This document shows positions 51,372 to 62,249 of a stretch of DNA of 64,000 nt, one piece after another. The position numbers and the translations under genes are program-made. The notes under the pieces were generated by a model, which saw only the letters and a program-made list of their open reading frames with translations, was not told where the DNA came from and ran no database searches. The DNA lies in contig NZ_CP092196.1 in assembly GCF_022344005.1 (NCBI RefSeq), forward strand, positions 62,001-126,000. Reading direction: 5' to 3'. Each line of letters begins with the position of its first letter. Position 1 is the first letter of the stretch. Source of the stretch: Deinococcus sp. KNUC1210. GTDB taxonomy: Bacteria > Deinococcota > Deinococci > Deinococcales > Deinococcaceae.

Positions 51372-54300
51372 TCAGACCTGTGCGTTGCCCCTCTCTTCTG
51401 TCTCGGCAGCGGGGAGGGTAAAGTGGGCGGCGCTGGCGACCAGAACCGACGGATCGGCCCGGTAACGGCGCAGGCGCTCCAGCCGTTCGGGCGTCCATGA
51501 GCCCGGTGCCTGGGCGCTCAGTACCAGGGCGGCCAGGGCCAGGCGGCGGCTCTCCACGCCTGCGCCTGCCAGCTGTTGCTCCAGGGTTTCGACCTCCTGC
51601 ACGTCGGTGCGGTGGCGAGCCTTCAGGAGAGCATTGACCGCCCCCATCAGCGCTTCCGCGTGCAGCAGGTGGGCGTCTGCCCATCGCTGCAGCTGCTCGC
51701 CCAGTTCCGTCCAGTCCAGGGTGCTGACGGCGAGGTCCACCTGCAACTGCATGGTGAGTGGATCGGCTGCCAATGCCTGCAGCACGGCTCTGACCAGCGG
51801 TGCGGCCTGGCGACGTGAAGCCAGTGCCGCTGTCTGCAGGGCATTCGTGGCCGTGACCAGCGCGCGGGGTTGAGCGAGCAGGTGGGTGAACGCAGCCGCG
51901 ACCACGGGGGCGTCGCGGCCTGTATAGGACGAAAAGATCACCCGTCCGGCTGCCCGGGCTTCTTCGGTGTGCGGAGACGCCAGTGTCTGGAGCAGCACGC
52001 CCAGGACCCGGCGCTCCGGATCGGTGACGAATGTCTGAAACTGCAGCGTCTCCAGCCGAACCATCGGCTCCGGATGGGTGAGGAGTGATACAAGCAGGGA
52101 CAGCGCCTGCCCACGGTACTCGTCCTGGAGGGCATGCAGAGGCAGGCGCACCAGCCCGTCACTCAGCGCTGCGTCTGCCGAACTGGCCGCCGCCAGGAGC
52201 ACGGGCCAGGTGGCGGGGCGGTTCAGGTGATTCCAGAAGCCCCGCAGCACAGCGACCCGCACGTCCCGGTGGAGCGGTTGTTCACTCAGGTCGAGCAGGG
52301 CGTGGTAGGCCGCGTCGCCGGGCAGATCGCCGATCAGGCGCACGACTTCCTTCAGCACCGTCACCCTGTCTCGGGGCACCTGGAGCAGCAGGCGGAGGGC
52401 TTCGGCAGGCGGCAGGTTCAGCAGGGGGCGGCGCAGGGTATAGATGGCGATCCGGGCGCGGTCGTCCTCCAGGGTGTCCAGCAGGGCGGGGACGCCACGG
52501 GCGGTGTCCAGACGTCCCAGCAGGCGCAGGGCGGTGTCTCTCAGCGCGAGGTCCGAAGTGTCCAGCGCTGCCAGTTCGGTCAGGCGGCGCAGCGGGGGAT
52601 CCTCCTGAGGCGCCCCCGTCCCTCTCAGGCGGCCCAGGAACGTGCCGGGCGAGGCGGCCTGCAGGCGAACGGGGGATGGCAGGGCGGCGAGCTGGCGCAG
52701 CGCACTGATGACGCTGGGGATGTCGCGCACGGCATCGCGCGAAACCTCGATCAGTGTCTGCGCGAAGACCTGCTGCTGATGAAGCGTCCAGCGGGCAAAG
52801 CCGTCGCCGATCGGCAGGACGAAGCGTGTCCGTCCCGTACTGAAGCGTCCGCTGAAGGCCTGTCGTCCCAGGAACGGGGTGAGCAGATCCTGCCGCTGCT
52901 CATGCAGATGGGTATACACCAGCGGCTGCGTCGCCCAGCTGGCATCTTTGTTCAGTAACTGGGGAACCAGCAGGGCGAACCGTTCCCTCGCGTGCTCGGC
53001 CAGCAGGCTGAGGGCACCGACCGAGGTGAAGGACGTGGCTGCCTGGCGCACGAGGCGTTCCAGCAAGGACAGTAACTCGGGCACCTCCTTCAGGAAGCGT
53101 CCGAAGCTCCGAAGGGCTTGCAGGAGTGCACCTTCGCGCTCCCGGGTCTCCCAGGCGTGCAACACCGGAAGAAGCGCGGGCATCACGGTCTGGACAAGGC
53201 GCGTGGATAGGCGCTCGCCCAGACGCCTCAGATTGACCTGCCCACGCGCCTGAACCAGGATGGCCAGCCACGTGGCGCCCCACTGCGGATGAAACGGCAG
53301 CAGGGCCACCACCAGCCGCTCGGCGGCCAGACCTGTCGCACCCGACAGGTCGGCCGCGTTCAGTGCGTCCCGGATCACCTGCCCCAGGGCATTCAGACTC
53401 GCTGGCTGCCACAGCCCCGGCGGCAGAGACGCCAGCCCCTCGAGGATCCGGTTTCTCACCGGGTCTTGCTCGTTCCGGCGGGCGGTCAGGAGCGCCAGCA
53501 GTTCGCCCTGCCTCCCCCGGTCGTAACGCACCGAGAAGATCAAGCTCGCCAGCGCCTGCCCGCGCAACTCCGCGTCCGGATGCCGAAGAGCGTCGCTGAG
53601 CTGGGTGCTGGCCTCGTCCCAGGGCAGCAGACCCGCATACGGCAAGCGCTCTCCCCGCCGCGTCTGAAAAAAGGAAGGGCCAGCTGCCGCCGGGCCTCCG
53701 AGACACGCAGGTCAGAACGGCAGACTGGCAACCACGGTCCAGGGAAGGATGCCCTCTGCATTCATCAACGCCCTCATCAGCGCGGGGGCGAGGGCCTGGC
53801 GGCGCGTTGAGTCCAGGCGGGCGTAGGCCTGTGCGATGCCGGGGAAGAGCGCTGGCCGCTGGGTCAGCAGGGCCGTGATCTGTTCGGGGCGAAGGTGGGT
53901 GAGCCGGGGAGTCAGCGAGAGCCGCACCGGATCCTGGGATGCCAGCAGCAGCTCGGCCACCTCCTGCGGGGCACAAAGGGCCAGCGGCTGAAGTGTCAGG
54001 TCGCCCAGGGGGGTCGTGCGTCCAAGCTCATGGACCAGGCGCACAGCCAGGTCGCCCACCCGTTCTGCCAGCAGGCCGAGGACGCTGTTGACCCGGTAGG
54101 TCAGCGCAGGGGTTCGTTCGCGGCTTGCCTCGGCCTGCCGCAGGAGTTCCTGACCGAGCAGCCGGGAGTGCCGGCGGGCCAGCCGCCCCAAGGCGGAGCC
54201 GCCTCCTTCCTCGAGGGCTCGGGGCAAGACCTCCCTCACCAGTCTGGAAGAGCCGTAGGCCAGAACGGGCCAGACCTCTGTCTGCCGATGCTCACGGATC

Positions 54301-54683
54301 AACTGCTGCAGCCACCCGTCAACCGGAACGCTGGAACGTCCAGCCCGCTTCCACTGAAGCAACAGCTTCGGATGACGGGCGGCTGGAAGCGTCTGAAGCA
54401 GGGTGATGAACTGCTCCTCCGTGCAGAGCAGCGCCACCAGTTGACCCGCTGCACCGGAGACGTGCTGCGAACTGTCCTGGGCAGCCTGGAGGGCACGCCG
54501 CGCATCCCGGCTGCCGTGACAGGCAAACAGGGCGAGGCGGCGTTCATACACGCTGCCTGCCGCCAACTCTGTCAGGATCGGCTCGCGCTCCTGAGTCGGA
54601 AGACGGCCCAACGCCACCATTCGCTTCAGACGTGCGCGGTCTGTCATGGTTTCGAGTTCGCTCAGCAGTTGGGCAGTGTTCAT
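51372..54683 (-). pseudogene. Giant HEAT-repeat protein gene, split by paired indels (ORFs 51372-53645 and 53712-54683)
   Basis: The first ORF starts at ATG 54683 (AAGGAG upstream; MNTAQLLSELETMTDRARLK) and the second covers 757 aa in the same frame. Both are solenoids of helical pairs (VYERRLALFACHGSRDARRA, PDAELRGQALASLIFSVRYD, ALRDTALRLLGRLDTARGVP). The join reads as stop plus nonsense, but the alternate frame gives DLRVSEARRQLALPFFRRGG, linking F to RLPYAGLLPWDE. Two compensating indels within about 60 bp (53650-53715) would restore one protein of about 1100 aa. No catalytic domain. Probably a scaffold. Confidence 0.75.
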
Positions 54684-54845
54684 GGTCAGACTCCTTCTGC
54701 ACGCAGTGAGCGTGAGGTGTTTGATCGGGTCGTTGGGGGGGTGTCCCGACTCGGCTTGGCGTCTGACCAGTCTAAAGAGCGCAGCACCGATCTGAAGGTC
54801 ACATCCCGCTCTGACAGGCATGTAAACGCCCCTCTATGCTGAAGC

Positions 54846-55617
54846 ATGTTGTCTCGTTCCGTGATTTCTACTGTTGCCCAGACGACCCTTGACGACGTTC
54901 GGGAAGTCGGTGTTCAGAAACAGAAGATCCTCACGTTCAGTGTCGCCGGTGCCGATGCGCTCTCTGCGTGGACCCGTCTACGACACCTGCACAGTGAGGA
55001 TGGTCTGTGGCCCGTCATCACTGGCGCACGAACCGTTCTCCCCTGGCCTTCGCGCCAGACCCGCGACACTCAGCGCTGACCTCGATGCGCCTGCCCTGAT
55101 TTCCCGGTGGCTGGCGGGGGAACAGGAGGATCCGGAAATCGTTCTGGAAATCGGACCGATGGTCCTGACCTTGCCTGAAGCGCAGCGGCACGCGGCAGAG
55201 GTCAAGCGGCCAGCGGCGGTGGTCACCACACTCCAGGAGGGGATCGTCAGCATTCAGGATTACAGGACCCGGCAGCCGTACCTGAAGGTGTTTCTCGCGC
55301 TGGTTCCCTGCCCGACCACCTGGGACGCTCCGGTTCGGCTGGGATTCGGGGGATTCAACGGCTGCCCGCTCCCCGCCGAGCATGCCGCTGTGCTCCGTGA
55401 CTGGCACCGCCGGTACGGTCTGCAGGTGGTGAGCGTCACAGAGGACCGACTGGAATTCACCGTGGACCGTCCGCCGGAGGACGCCGCAGAAGCCCTGGTG
55501 CTGGCCTGTGAGCAGTTTGCATACTGCCCGGATTTGGTGCATCAGGGGACCGGAACGACGGTGGAGTTGGCAGGAGAGGTCCTGAACGCGCCAGTCTGGT
55601 CCTTCTGGTGGGATTAA
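54846..55617 (+). pseudogene. DUF4253-containing protein, frameshifted
   Basis: First frame MLSRSVISTVAQTTLDDVRE and VQKQKILTFSVAGADALSAW, DGLWPVITGARTVLPW. From about 55060 the next frame gives SADLDAPALISRWLAGEQED. The C-terminus DAPVRLGFGGFNGCPLPAEH, HRRYGLQVVSVTEDRLEFTV and LNAPVWSFWWD is the DUF4253 core. One indel joins them. The family often sits in toxin-immunity or SMI1-like contexts, but the function is not established. Divergent from the HEAT-repeat gene. Confidence 0.75.
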
Positions 55618-57006
55618 AGAGCAGGAGCACCAACTGGATGTCTCCGGGAGAACAGGTTGATGGTGTCTCACGCCCGACCTCAGTACAGGACCTGACGCTC
55701 TTCTTCCCTGGACAGGTGAAGGGCTGCTCCTCACTCCCACGCGCTGGGAGGGGTATTTCCGCGCTTCCCACCCAGCTCTGACTGGCAGACTTTTCCATGG
55801 ATGGCTCTGACCCGAGCGAGCTGGCGGCATGTGCGGTGAAGATGCTGCCAGCACGAAGAGAATGAACTGACGGATCAAGGCGTCTGAAAGACCTCATTGC
55901 GCCCATCAATGCGATCCGCGACGAGGGTCCGGCAGATCCAATCGGGCCGAACAGCGTCGATAGCAAGGTGTGGCTCGCTATTAAACGCGGCAGCCTTCGG
56001 CTTGCGTTCAATGTGGTGCGCTGGCGTATATGGCACGAATTTCAGAGGAACAGACGTGGTTGGCGTGTCATCCAACACGTGGACGTTCACGATGCCCGAA
56101 TTGACCTTTCCGAGATTCCCCAAGTGTTGCCGCCCCACATGGCGGTGTGCGTCCCTTACTTCCGGTCACCGGCCTCGTCAATGCTTTGGCTGAGCTGGGT
56201 CTAGCGGCCTGCCAGAAACGGCGCTTCATTAGATCTCCTGAGAAAGTCAGGTCTAAGAGGGAACGCGGTTAAACGGCAGAAAAGAGATTCATCCGAAGGT
56301 GAAAGTGGCGCCGTCAGTGCCGATATGTCTCCTTCAGCATGCGGAAGACCTTCGTTCGCCTGATCACGTGCTTCACTGGCAGCCTGCGTCAAGTCAGGTG
56401 ACAATTGTTGGCTCGCCTTTCATCGGTGAGCGGGTGATGATGCTTGTCGGCCTCTGAGTTGTGCAGCACCGCTCCCATCTCCGCGAACGTCTCCAGATTG
56501 ATGCCAGTTCGTCGGCGAACATCCGTCCTGTTCAGCTGCAAGCTTGCTCACACAGCGACACCGTCATCTCATCCAGCCTCCCGTTCCACTTTTGCAGAAG
56601 GCCTAATGAAGTGTTGCAGATGATTCCTTACATGTGAGCTTCATGGGTGATTGGTTCAAACACTTAAGAGAAGTCAGCACGGTGACGGACAGCATTTGGT
56701 GGCTACCTGCCTATCTCGTAAGGGTGCTGTGATAGCTGATTCTTACTCTCAATGTATAAAGTACCGCAATACGATGTTCACTATGTCTTTTCTTTCACAT
56801 TTCCTTTAGGATAATTTCATCGGCTCCACAGGAGGACTCATGAGACAACCAAACGGTGCAGTACCATCTAGTCCACGCACGCCGTATGAAGCTCCGCGCG
56901 TAACCCGTCAGGGCACCTGGCAGGTTGTGACCCTCTTTATCTCGCTCCCCGTCGGCCCTGGGAGCTTCGGGCTGCCCGGCACCGACGCCTCCGGGAACGC
57001 CGGCTC
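55618..57006. other. Region with no confident gene
   Basis: The best frame is minus 55875-56138 (VPLKFVPYTPAHHIERKPKA, AVRPDWICRTLVADRIDGRN), protein-like but with no ribosome-binding site and unresolved ends, so probably a gene fragment. The plus-strand reading at 55968-56204 (LAIKRGSLRLAFNVVRWRIW) is its antisense. 56205-56800 is mixed and partly AT-rich. It looks like old mobile-element debris, but no family could be assigned. Confidence 0.4.
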
Positions 57007-59673
57007 GTGATGCGCCGCGCCCTCCTCGCCCTGCCGCTCACCGCCGTCCTTGCTGCTTGCAGCAGCGCCACCCCACCCAGTGTGCAGCTTCCCACGCCGT
57101 CCCCCTCCGCCGGCATCCGTTCGCTCGGTCTGATGGAAGTCACCCTCACCGGCGTCGGCACCCCCCACATGTCCGCCCAGGCCCTGCCCTATCACCCCGG
57201 CGTGCAGTCCCAGGCATTGACCGACCTGTCGGGCGGCCTTCAGTTGAAGTACGACAGCAACGGCTACTCTGACCGAAATGGCATGCGCTACGCCTGGGCC
57301 ACCTTTAAGGTCCGCAACGCCGCTGCCAACGGCACCCCCTATGCCAGCGCCCAGCAGAACCTCACGCTCCTGGCTGTCTCGACCGGCAATGCGGCCGCCG
57401 CGACCATCGCCGATACCGCCATGCGCAACCTCAAGCGCTTCGACGGCAGCGTGTACACCGATCCCCTCAAGAGCACCCTCGCTCGCTCGTTCGTGCCGAC
57501 CCAGAAGCTCGACACCAGCGGCACCCTGAATGTCGTCGAACAGGGCGCGGATCTGCAACTGCTGCCCGAAAGTGCGGTGGCCGATGGACAGTTCAGTACG
57601 CCCGACAGCACGCCGGTCAGCTACACGGACCTCGGCGTGGACACGGTCTTGCCCTACGGCTTTGTGGTGCGGGCACCTGCCAGCGACGGCACCGCGCAGG
57701 GCCGCACGCTGCCGGATCTGACGGGCGACGCCCGTCCGGTGGCCCAGCAGTACGACGGCCTGGTGACCATTGCCGTCAAGGTGCCGCTTCAGACACCCGC
57801 GAGCGACAATCCGTATACCTTCAGCCTGGTGTTCGAGGTGGTGAGTGATCCCACCACCCGCGTGACGCAGTCGGTGGAGGAGCAGACCCCGGCGGGGAAT
57901 GCGGCGGTCAGCCAGCGGGCGAGCACGCTGGGGGCGAGTGCGATCACCACCCTGCCCGGCTCAACCCTGCCGACCACTAGCAATGTCAGCGCCCTGGATG
58001 TGCAGTGCACAGTCCGCACTGCGGGGAATGCAGGCGCACCGACCGCCATGTTTCCAGCACTGGCCGCGCCAGCGCTGGGCGAGGTGCTGACGTTGAGCGG
58101 GACGACGGCCTGTCTGCCCGGTGGGACCAGCGGGAATGCGGAATACACCGTGATTCCGTTCAATCGTGCGTCCAGCGCGAAGAGTGTCAGCGTCCTGGCG
58201 CGCAACAGCGTGAGTGTCACCGGCCCGCCGACACCCAATCTGATTGGGGACGACGGCGGCCCGCAACTGGGGGTGGGCGATGGGGGGCTGCCAGCCGCCC
58301 CGCCCTCGCCCGCGACGGACAGCGATCTGGTGCGCTTGACACAGGAGCAGCAGACCTTGACGCCCAAGCTCGCTCATCCGGCCGCGCGGGTATCGCAGGG
58401 GATTCAGCCGCTGTCCCTGCCGAACGGGAACCTGAACATCGGGGATTCGGTGAGCTTGAATGTGGCGCAGGGCTGCTCAGGCCCTGTGGATGTACGAACC
58501 GGCACGGTGCGTTCCATCGGTGCCCACCTGATTATCGTCACCGACGACAACAACCCGGCTGGGGGCTTTACGACCGCGCAACTCGACACGTTGGCAAGCG
58601 ACTTCGATGCCATCACGTGGCCGAAGCTGACCGGCGCGTTTGGAGAGCCGAGCGATCTGGACAACAACGGGCATGTCGTCGCCTTCTTCACCCGTGCCGT
58701 CAATGAACTGTCACCACCCGCTACCTCTACAGTCACATTTGGGTATACCGAGACGCGGGATCTGTTCAGCACCGATCCCACGGCAGGCTGCGAGCGCAGT
58801 AACCAGGGCGAAGTGTTTTATATGCTGACCCCAGATCCGACAGGTGCGGTCAACAGCAATGTACGCACCGTCAGTCTCGTGCAGGGGAACGTCCAACTCA
58901 CGCTGGCGCATGAATTCCAGCACGTGATCAATGCGTCTCGGCGGATGTATGTGAACAATGCCGTGTCGTTCGAAGAGCCCTGGCTGAACGAGGGACTCTC
59001 CCACATGGCAGAAGAACTGATGTTCTACACCACCTCAGTCGGCCTGACACCCCGCAGCAACATCATCACATCGAATCTCACCACGGGACCAAATGCCAGT
59101 AAGCGGGTGACGGCGTTTAACTCCTATGCCAATCCCAACTACGGACGGCTGCGGTCATTCCTGCTGCGGCCAGACAACTTCGGCCCCTTCTGGACCACCG
59201 ACTCACTCGGTGCACGCGGCGCGACCTGGAGCTTCCTGCGCTACGCTGCCGACCGCTCTGTGCTGGCGGGCGGGACCGAAGAAGGTCCTGGCGGCTTCCT
59301 GTACCAACTGGTGAATAGCCAGACGACCGGCCTGACGAACCTGCAAGCAGTGATCGGGGCCGATCCGTACAGCTGGGCGCAGGACTGGAGTGTCGCCAAC
59401 TACGCCGATGACATCGGGATCAATCCGCTGGCGATCTACACCCATCCGAGCTGGAACTACCGCTCACTGTATACGGCTTTGAACACGTCGTATCAGCTGC
59501 TGGCGCGTCCGTTGACGGCTGGGACGCCACTGAATCTAACGTACCAGCGCGGCGGGTCCACCAGCTATCTGCGCATGGGCGTGACCTCTGGGCAGACCGC
59601 GCAGCTGCTACTGTACCCCACCTTGAACGGTAGCTCAGACGCGGTCAGTGTAAGGGTCGTCCGCACCAAATAG
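57007..59673 (+). CDS. Secreted lipoprotein metalloprotease (HExxH, hyicolysin/M30-like)
   Basis: 888 aa from the GTG at 57007 (or ATG 57010). RRALLALPLTAVLAAC is a lipoprotein signal. Residues 40-330 are a beta-rich region rich in Thr and Ala. The catalytic part has LAHEFQHVINA with zinc ligands H635 and H639, and WLNEGLSHMAEE with the third ligand E662, the gluzincin arrangement. A Ca-type loop (DNNGHVVAFF) precedes it, as in hyicolysin-like peptidases. Probably an extracellular, surface-tethered protease. Strong GC third-position bias shows it belongs to the host. Confidence 0.88.
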   Translation: MMRRALLALPLTAVLAACSSATPPSVQLPTPSPSAGIRSLGLMEVTLTGVGTPHMSAQALPYHPGVQSQALTDLSGGLQLKYDSNGYSDRNGMRYAWATFKVRNAAANGTPYASAQQNLTLLAVSTGNAAAATIADTAMRNLKRFDGSVYTDPLKSTLARSFVPTQKLDTSGTLNVVEQGADLQLLPESAVADGQFSTPDSTPVSYTDLGVDTVLPYGFVVRAPASDGTAQGRTLPDLTGDARPVAQQYDGLVTIAVKVPLQTPASDNPYTFSLVFEVVSDPTTRVTQSVEEQTPAGNAAVSQRASTLGASAITTLPGSTLPTTSNVSALDVQCTVRTAGNAGAPTAMFPALAAPALGEVLTLSGTTACLPGGTSGNAEYTVIPFNRASSAKSVSVLARNSVSVTGPPTPNLIGDDGGPQLGVGDGGLPAAPPSPATDSDLVRLTQEQQTLTPKLAHPAARVSQGIQPLSLPNGNLNIGDSVSLNVAQGCSGPVDVRTGTVRSIGAHLIIVTDDNNPAGGFTTAQLDTLASDFDAITWPKLTGAFGEPSDLDNNGHVVAFFTRAVNELSPPATSTVTFGYTETRDLFSTDPTAGCERSNQGEVFYMLTPDPTGAVNSNVRTVSLVQGNVQLTLAHEFQHVINASRRMYVNNAVSFEEPWLNEGLSHMAEELMFYTTSVGLTPRSNIITSNLTTGPNASKRVTAFNSYANPNYGRLRSFLLRPDNFGPFWTTDSLGARGATWSFLRYAADRSVLAGGTEEGPGGFLYQLVNSQTTGLTNLQAVIGADPYSWAQDWSVANYADDIGINPLAIYTHPSWNYRSLYTALNTSYQLLARPLTAGTPLNLTYQRGGSTSYLRMGVTSGQTAQLLLYPTLNGSSDAVSVRVVRTK

Positions 59674-59690
59674 CCTTCGTATGTTGCCGA

Positions 59691-59719
59691 AGTCGCCCGC
59701 GCTGCTCGTGCGGGCGACT
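59691..59719 (+). terminator. Terminator-like hairpin after the protease gene
   Basis: AGTCGCCCGC (59691-59700) pairs perfectly with GCGGGCGACT (59710-59719) around a 9-nt loop, 18 bp after the stop codon. No T-run, so termination would rely on the hairpin alone. Confidence 0.55.
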
Positions 59720-60037
59720 CGCTGTGATGAGGTCATCTGCCGTGAATCGCACATGACCTGATCCACTTAAAGCGGGCTGGAGGAGAGATCGGGGAAAAGC
59801 ACTCTTGGTCTTCCTGCATATAACGAACGGAGTCGTGCCTGCCGGGTGTGGTCGGGCGAGGAATAAGAGCCTGGGAGACCTGTGATCTGTCTGGGTTGAT
59901 CGTGCAGCAGTGCGGTGCAGTGAGCGTGTGGGACCTAGGCAGAAGGGAGGGGACGATCCGTGTGAGGACACGTCTCGGTCAGGATGCCGGCACCCACGCT
60001 GTCGCCCACCTCCTGACGCTGAGGATCGATGGGTCTC
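59720..60037. other. Intergenic region, nothing recognised
   Basis: Only low-quality frames in this stretch before the promoter of the YciI gene. Confidence 0.4.
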
Positions 60038-60038
60038 T

Positions 60039-60095
60039 TGTCCCTCGGATGGCCTGTGGAATACGGTAGAGTCCAGTTACTGAACGAACGTTCAG
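60039..60095 (+). promoter_or_regulatory. Promoter and TetR-type operator of the YciI gene
   Basis: CTGAACGAACGTTCAG at 60080-60095 is a near-palindrome with the GAACGTTC core common to TetR sites, about 30 bp before the start codon. TTGTCC and TACGGT about 18 bp apart precede it. The TetR gene at 60616 is the natural candidate regulator. Confidence 0.55.
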
Positions 60096-60126
60096 CTAGT
60101 AAGTTTTACGAGACCTTGGAGGAACG

Positions 60127-60441
60127 ATGTCGCATCATGTCGTGCTTCACTACACCCCTGGCCCCAACTGGGTGCCGAACCGCCCCGTCTTCGAACAACC
60201 CCTGCAACAACATCTCGCGTACATGAGGCGGCTCCACCAGCAGGGGATCGTCCTTGCTGGTGGGCCCTACACCGATCACTCGGGCGGCCTGGTGATCTTA
60301 CGGCCAATGGCGCTCGAGGAAGCTGAGCGGATTCTCTGCGAGGATCCTGCGATTGTTGCTGGAACCATGACCGCCTCAGCGAGCCCCTGGCACAGGCTGT
60401 TCGATGACCCGTCCTCTTCGATTCGTCACGCTTCGACTTAA
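60127..60441 (+). CDS. YciI-family protein
   Basis: 104 aa, the usual size for a single ferredoxin-like YciI domain (MSHHVVLHYTPGPNWVPNRP, VLAGGPYTDHSGGLVILRPM, EAERILCEDPAIVAG). GGAGG lies five bases before the ATG. YciI proteins contain a conserved His/Asp site, but their role is unclear. First gene behind the TetR-type operator, and probably regulated with the genes that follow. Confidence 0.85.
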   Translation: MSHHVVLHYTPGPNWVPNRPVFEQPLQQHLAYMRRLHQQGIVLAGGPYTDHSGGLVILRPMALEEAERILCEDPAIVAGTMTASASPWHRLFDDPSSSIRHAST

Positions 60442-60615
60442 CGTGAAGGGACGAGCTCAGGCAGAGCACCACACCTCTGCCCTTCCCCGCGTCCACCGCT
60501 GTCATCCAGTGCCAACCAGCAGGGGACGCTTCTCATCAAGCTGGCTGTGGGCTGACCCGCGCCGCAATCCAGCGCCAAGACGGTTCGTACTCAATCAATC
60601 AACACACGAGGAACG

Positions 60616-61233
60616 ATGAGCTCACCAGCCCTCAAGTCACGCAACGCAGCGGCCACCCGAAGTGCCATTTTGACGGCTGCGACCCAGTTGTTTGCTGCCC
60701 GGGGATATGCAGCTACCGGCATGCAGGAGATTGCCACCCTGGCGGGCGTGGCCCGCGCCACCCCCAGCTACTTCTTTGGTTCCAAAGAACTGCTGTGGCA
60801 GGCCGTCATGGAACTCCAGGGCCAACGGGTCGCGGGCATCGTTCCTGCCGCCCTGGCAGGTTTTGAGTCGCCGCCTACCCAGGAAGCTCTGAGGGACGCC
60901 CTCCTGGAGAGTGTGCTCAACTTTCACGGGCAGCATCCTGAGGCGTTGCGGCTGATCCAGTGGGCAGAACTGCAGGGCAGTTCGTTGCTCCAGCAGCTGC
61001 CTGCTCATACGGGTGCCGTCCAGAGCGCCTTGACGATGCTCCAGCGCATGAGACCTGGCCTCTCCAGCAGGGACGCTGCGCATTGGGCGCTGTCACTGCT
61101 GGGTGCCTGCTACGCCCATCTGTCCTACGGTCAGACATTTGGCCTTCCTCTCGGTCTTGATCCGGAGGCACCGACCTTCATGGAAGAGCGCCGAGCCCAT
61201 CTGCGGACCGTATTGCTCGCCCTCCTCCCTTGA
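60616..61233 (+). CDS. TetR-family transcriptional regulator
   Basis: 205 aa. Residues 10-55 are a TetR HTH (SAILTAATQLFAARGYAATG, MQEIATLAGVARATPSYFFG), and the rest is a helical ligand-binding domain. GAGG precedes the ATG. It likely controls the palindrome at 60080 and, through it, the YciI gene, and perhaps the downstream oxidoreductase operon. Ligand unknown. Confidence 0.92.
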   Translation: MSSPALKSRNAAATRSAILTAATQLFAARGYAATGMQEIATLAGVARATPSYFFGSKELLWQAVMELQGQRVAGIVPAALAGFESPPTQEALRDALLESVLNFHGQHPEALRLIQWAELQGSSLLQQLPAHTGAVQSALTMLQRMRPGLSSRDAAHWALSLLGACYAHLSYGQTFGLPLGLDPEAPTFMEERRAHLRTVLLALLP

Positions 61234-61314
61234 TGTTGAGTTGCCCTTCGTGATGGGCCGAGAGAGGTCATGGAGAAGGTTCACCAAACGCCCACGTCTT
61301 CAGAGGAGCGTCAG

Positions 61315-61455
61315 ATGTACACCCCGCTGTCCCATGTCAACAACACTCCCTTCGTGTCCCTTGTTCCCTGGCCCCGGATGCTCCTGAAAATCGCCGTCCA
61401 CAGAGATACCGGAACGCCCTTCCAGCCCACCAGCCTACGAAAAGGTCTCCAGTGA
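61315..61455 (+). CDS. Small ORF translationally coupled to the SDR gene
   Basis: 46 aa (MYTPLSHVNNTPFVSLVPWP, RMLLKIAVHRDTGTPFQPTS) with GGAG six bases before the ATG. The TGA overlaps the GTG of the next gene (GTGA), which supports real translation. No family. Could be a leader peptide or a remnant. Confidence 0.5.
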   Translation: MYTPLSHVNNTPFVSLVPWPRMLLKIAVHRDTGTPFQPTSLRKGLQ

Positions 61456-62249
61456 AGACGGTCCTGATCACCGGAGGATCAGGGCTGCTTGGCCAGCGCG
61501 TCATTCCGCTGCTGCTGGCCCAGGGGGTCTGCGTTCGTGCCCTCAGCCGCCGACCTGGCCTGAACACCCCTCGCCTCACCTGGATTCAGGGAGACCTGCG
61601 CGACCCCTTGGCGGTTCCTCAGGCGCTGGCTGGAGCGGATACCCTGCTTCACCTGGCTACCCAGCCCCTTCAGCCCGGCGCGGATCTGGCGCTGGCTCAA
61701 CCACTGTTGCAGGCGCTCCCCGCCAGTGGAATCCAGCATGCCGTTTACATGAGCATCGCTCATCTTGAACGAATGCAGAGCATGCCCTACTACCGGGAGA
61801 AGCTGGACATTGAGCGGCGCTTCGAAGCCTGCGGTGTGCCGCTGACGCTGCAGCGGTCGACTCAATTCCACGAGTTCGTGGTGCAGGTTCTCCAGCGCTT
61901 GACGCTGGGCCACCTGACGCTGATCCCGACCGGAGTAACCCTGCAACCTGTGGAGGCGCGGGCGGTGGCCCACCACCTGGCGCAGCTGACGGTCGGTGAA
62001 CCGGCGGGCCGAGTCCGGGATCTTGCCGGCCCGGACAGCATGCCCCTGGAGCACCTGGCCAGACAGTGGCAGCTTCAGCAGGGTCGCCGTCCCACGCTGT
62101 TGCGCCTCCCGCTTCCCATTCCCCTGTTTCGGGCCTGGCAGCATCAGGCAGCTGTCGGCACCGCCGCACAAGCTGTGGGACGGGCCTGGTCATCCTGGCT
62201 TGCCGATGCCGCTCCAGAAGATACGCAGCTGCAGGCGAGAGGAGCATGA
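61452..62249 (+). CDS. NAD(P)-binding oxidoreductase (atypical SDR / NmrA-like)
   Basis: 265 aa from a GTG overlapping the previous stop. Dinucleotide motif TGGSGLLGQRV at residues 7-17, then RALSRRPG, GDLRDPLAVPQALAGADTLL (Asp after the third strand) and AVYMSIAHLERM. Lacks a classical YxxxK motif at the usual place but has YYREKLDIE, as in NmrA-type proteins that act as redox sensors or reductases. Second of an operon with the membrane protein. Confidence 0.85.
   Translation: MKTVLITGGSGLLGQRVIPLLLAQGVCVRALSRRPGLNTPRLTWIQGDLRDPLAVPQALAGADTLLHLATQPLQPGADLALAQPLLQALPASGIQHAVYMSIAHLERMQSMPYYREKLDIERRFEACGVPLTLQRSTQFHEFVVQVLQRLTLGHLTLIPTGVTLQPVEARAVAHHLAQLTVGEPAGRVRDLAGPDSMPLEHLARQWQLQQGRRPTLLRLPLPIPLFRAWQHQAAVGTAAQAVGRAWSSWLADAAPEDTQLQARGA

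Noticed and set aside
52085..52958. Plus-strand frames over the HEAT-repeat gene
   Set aside because: Antisense shadows caused by high GC third positions.
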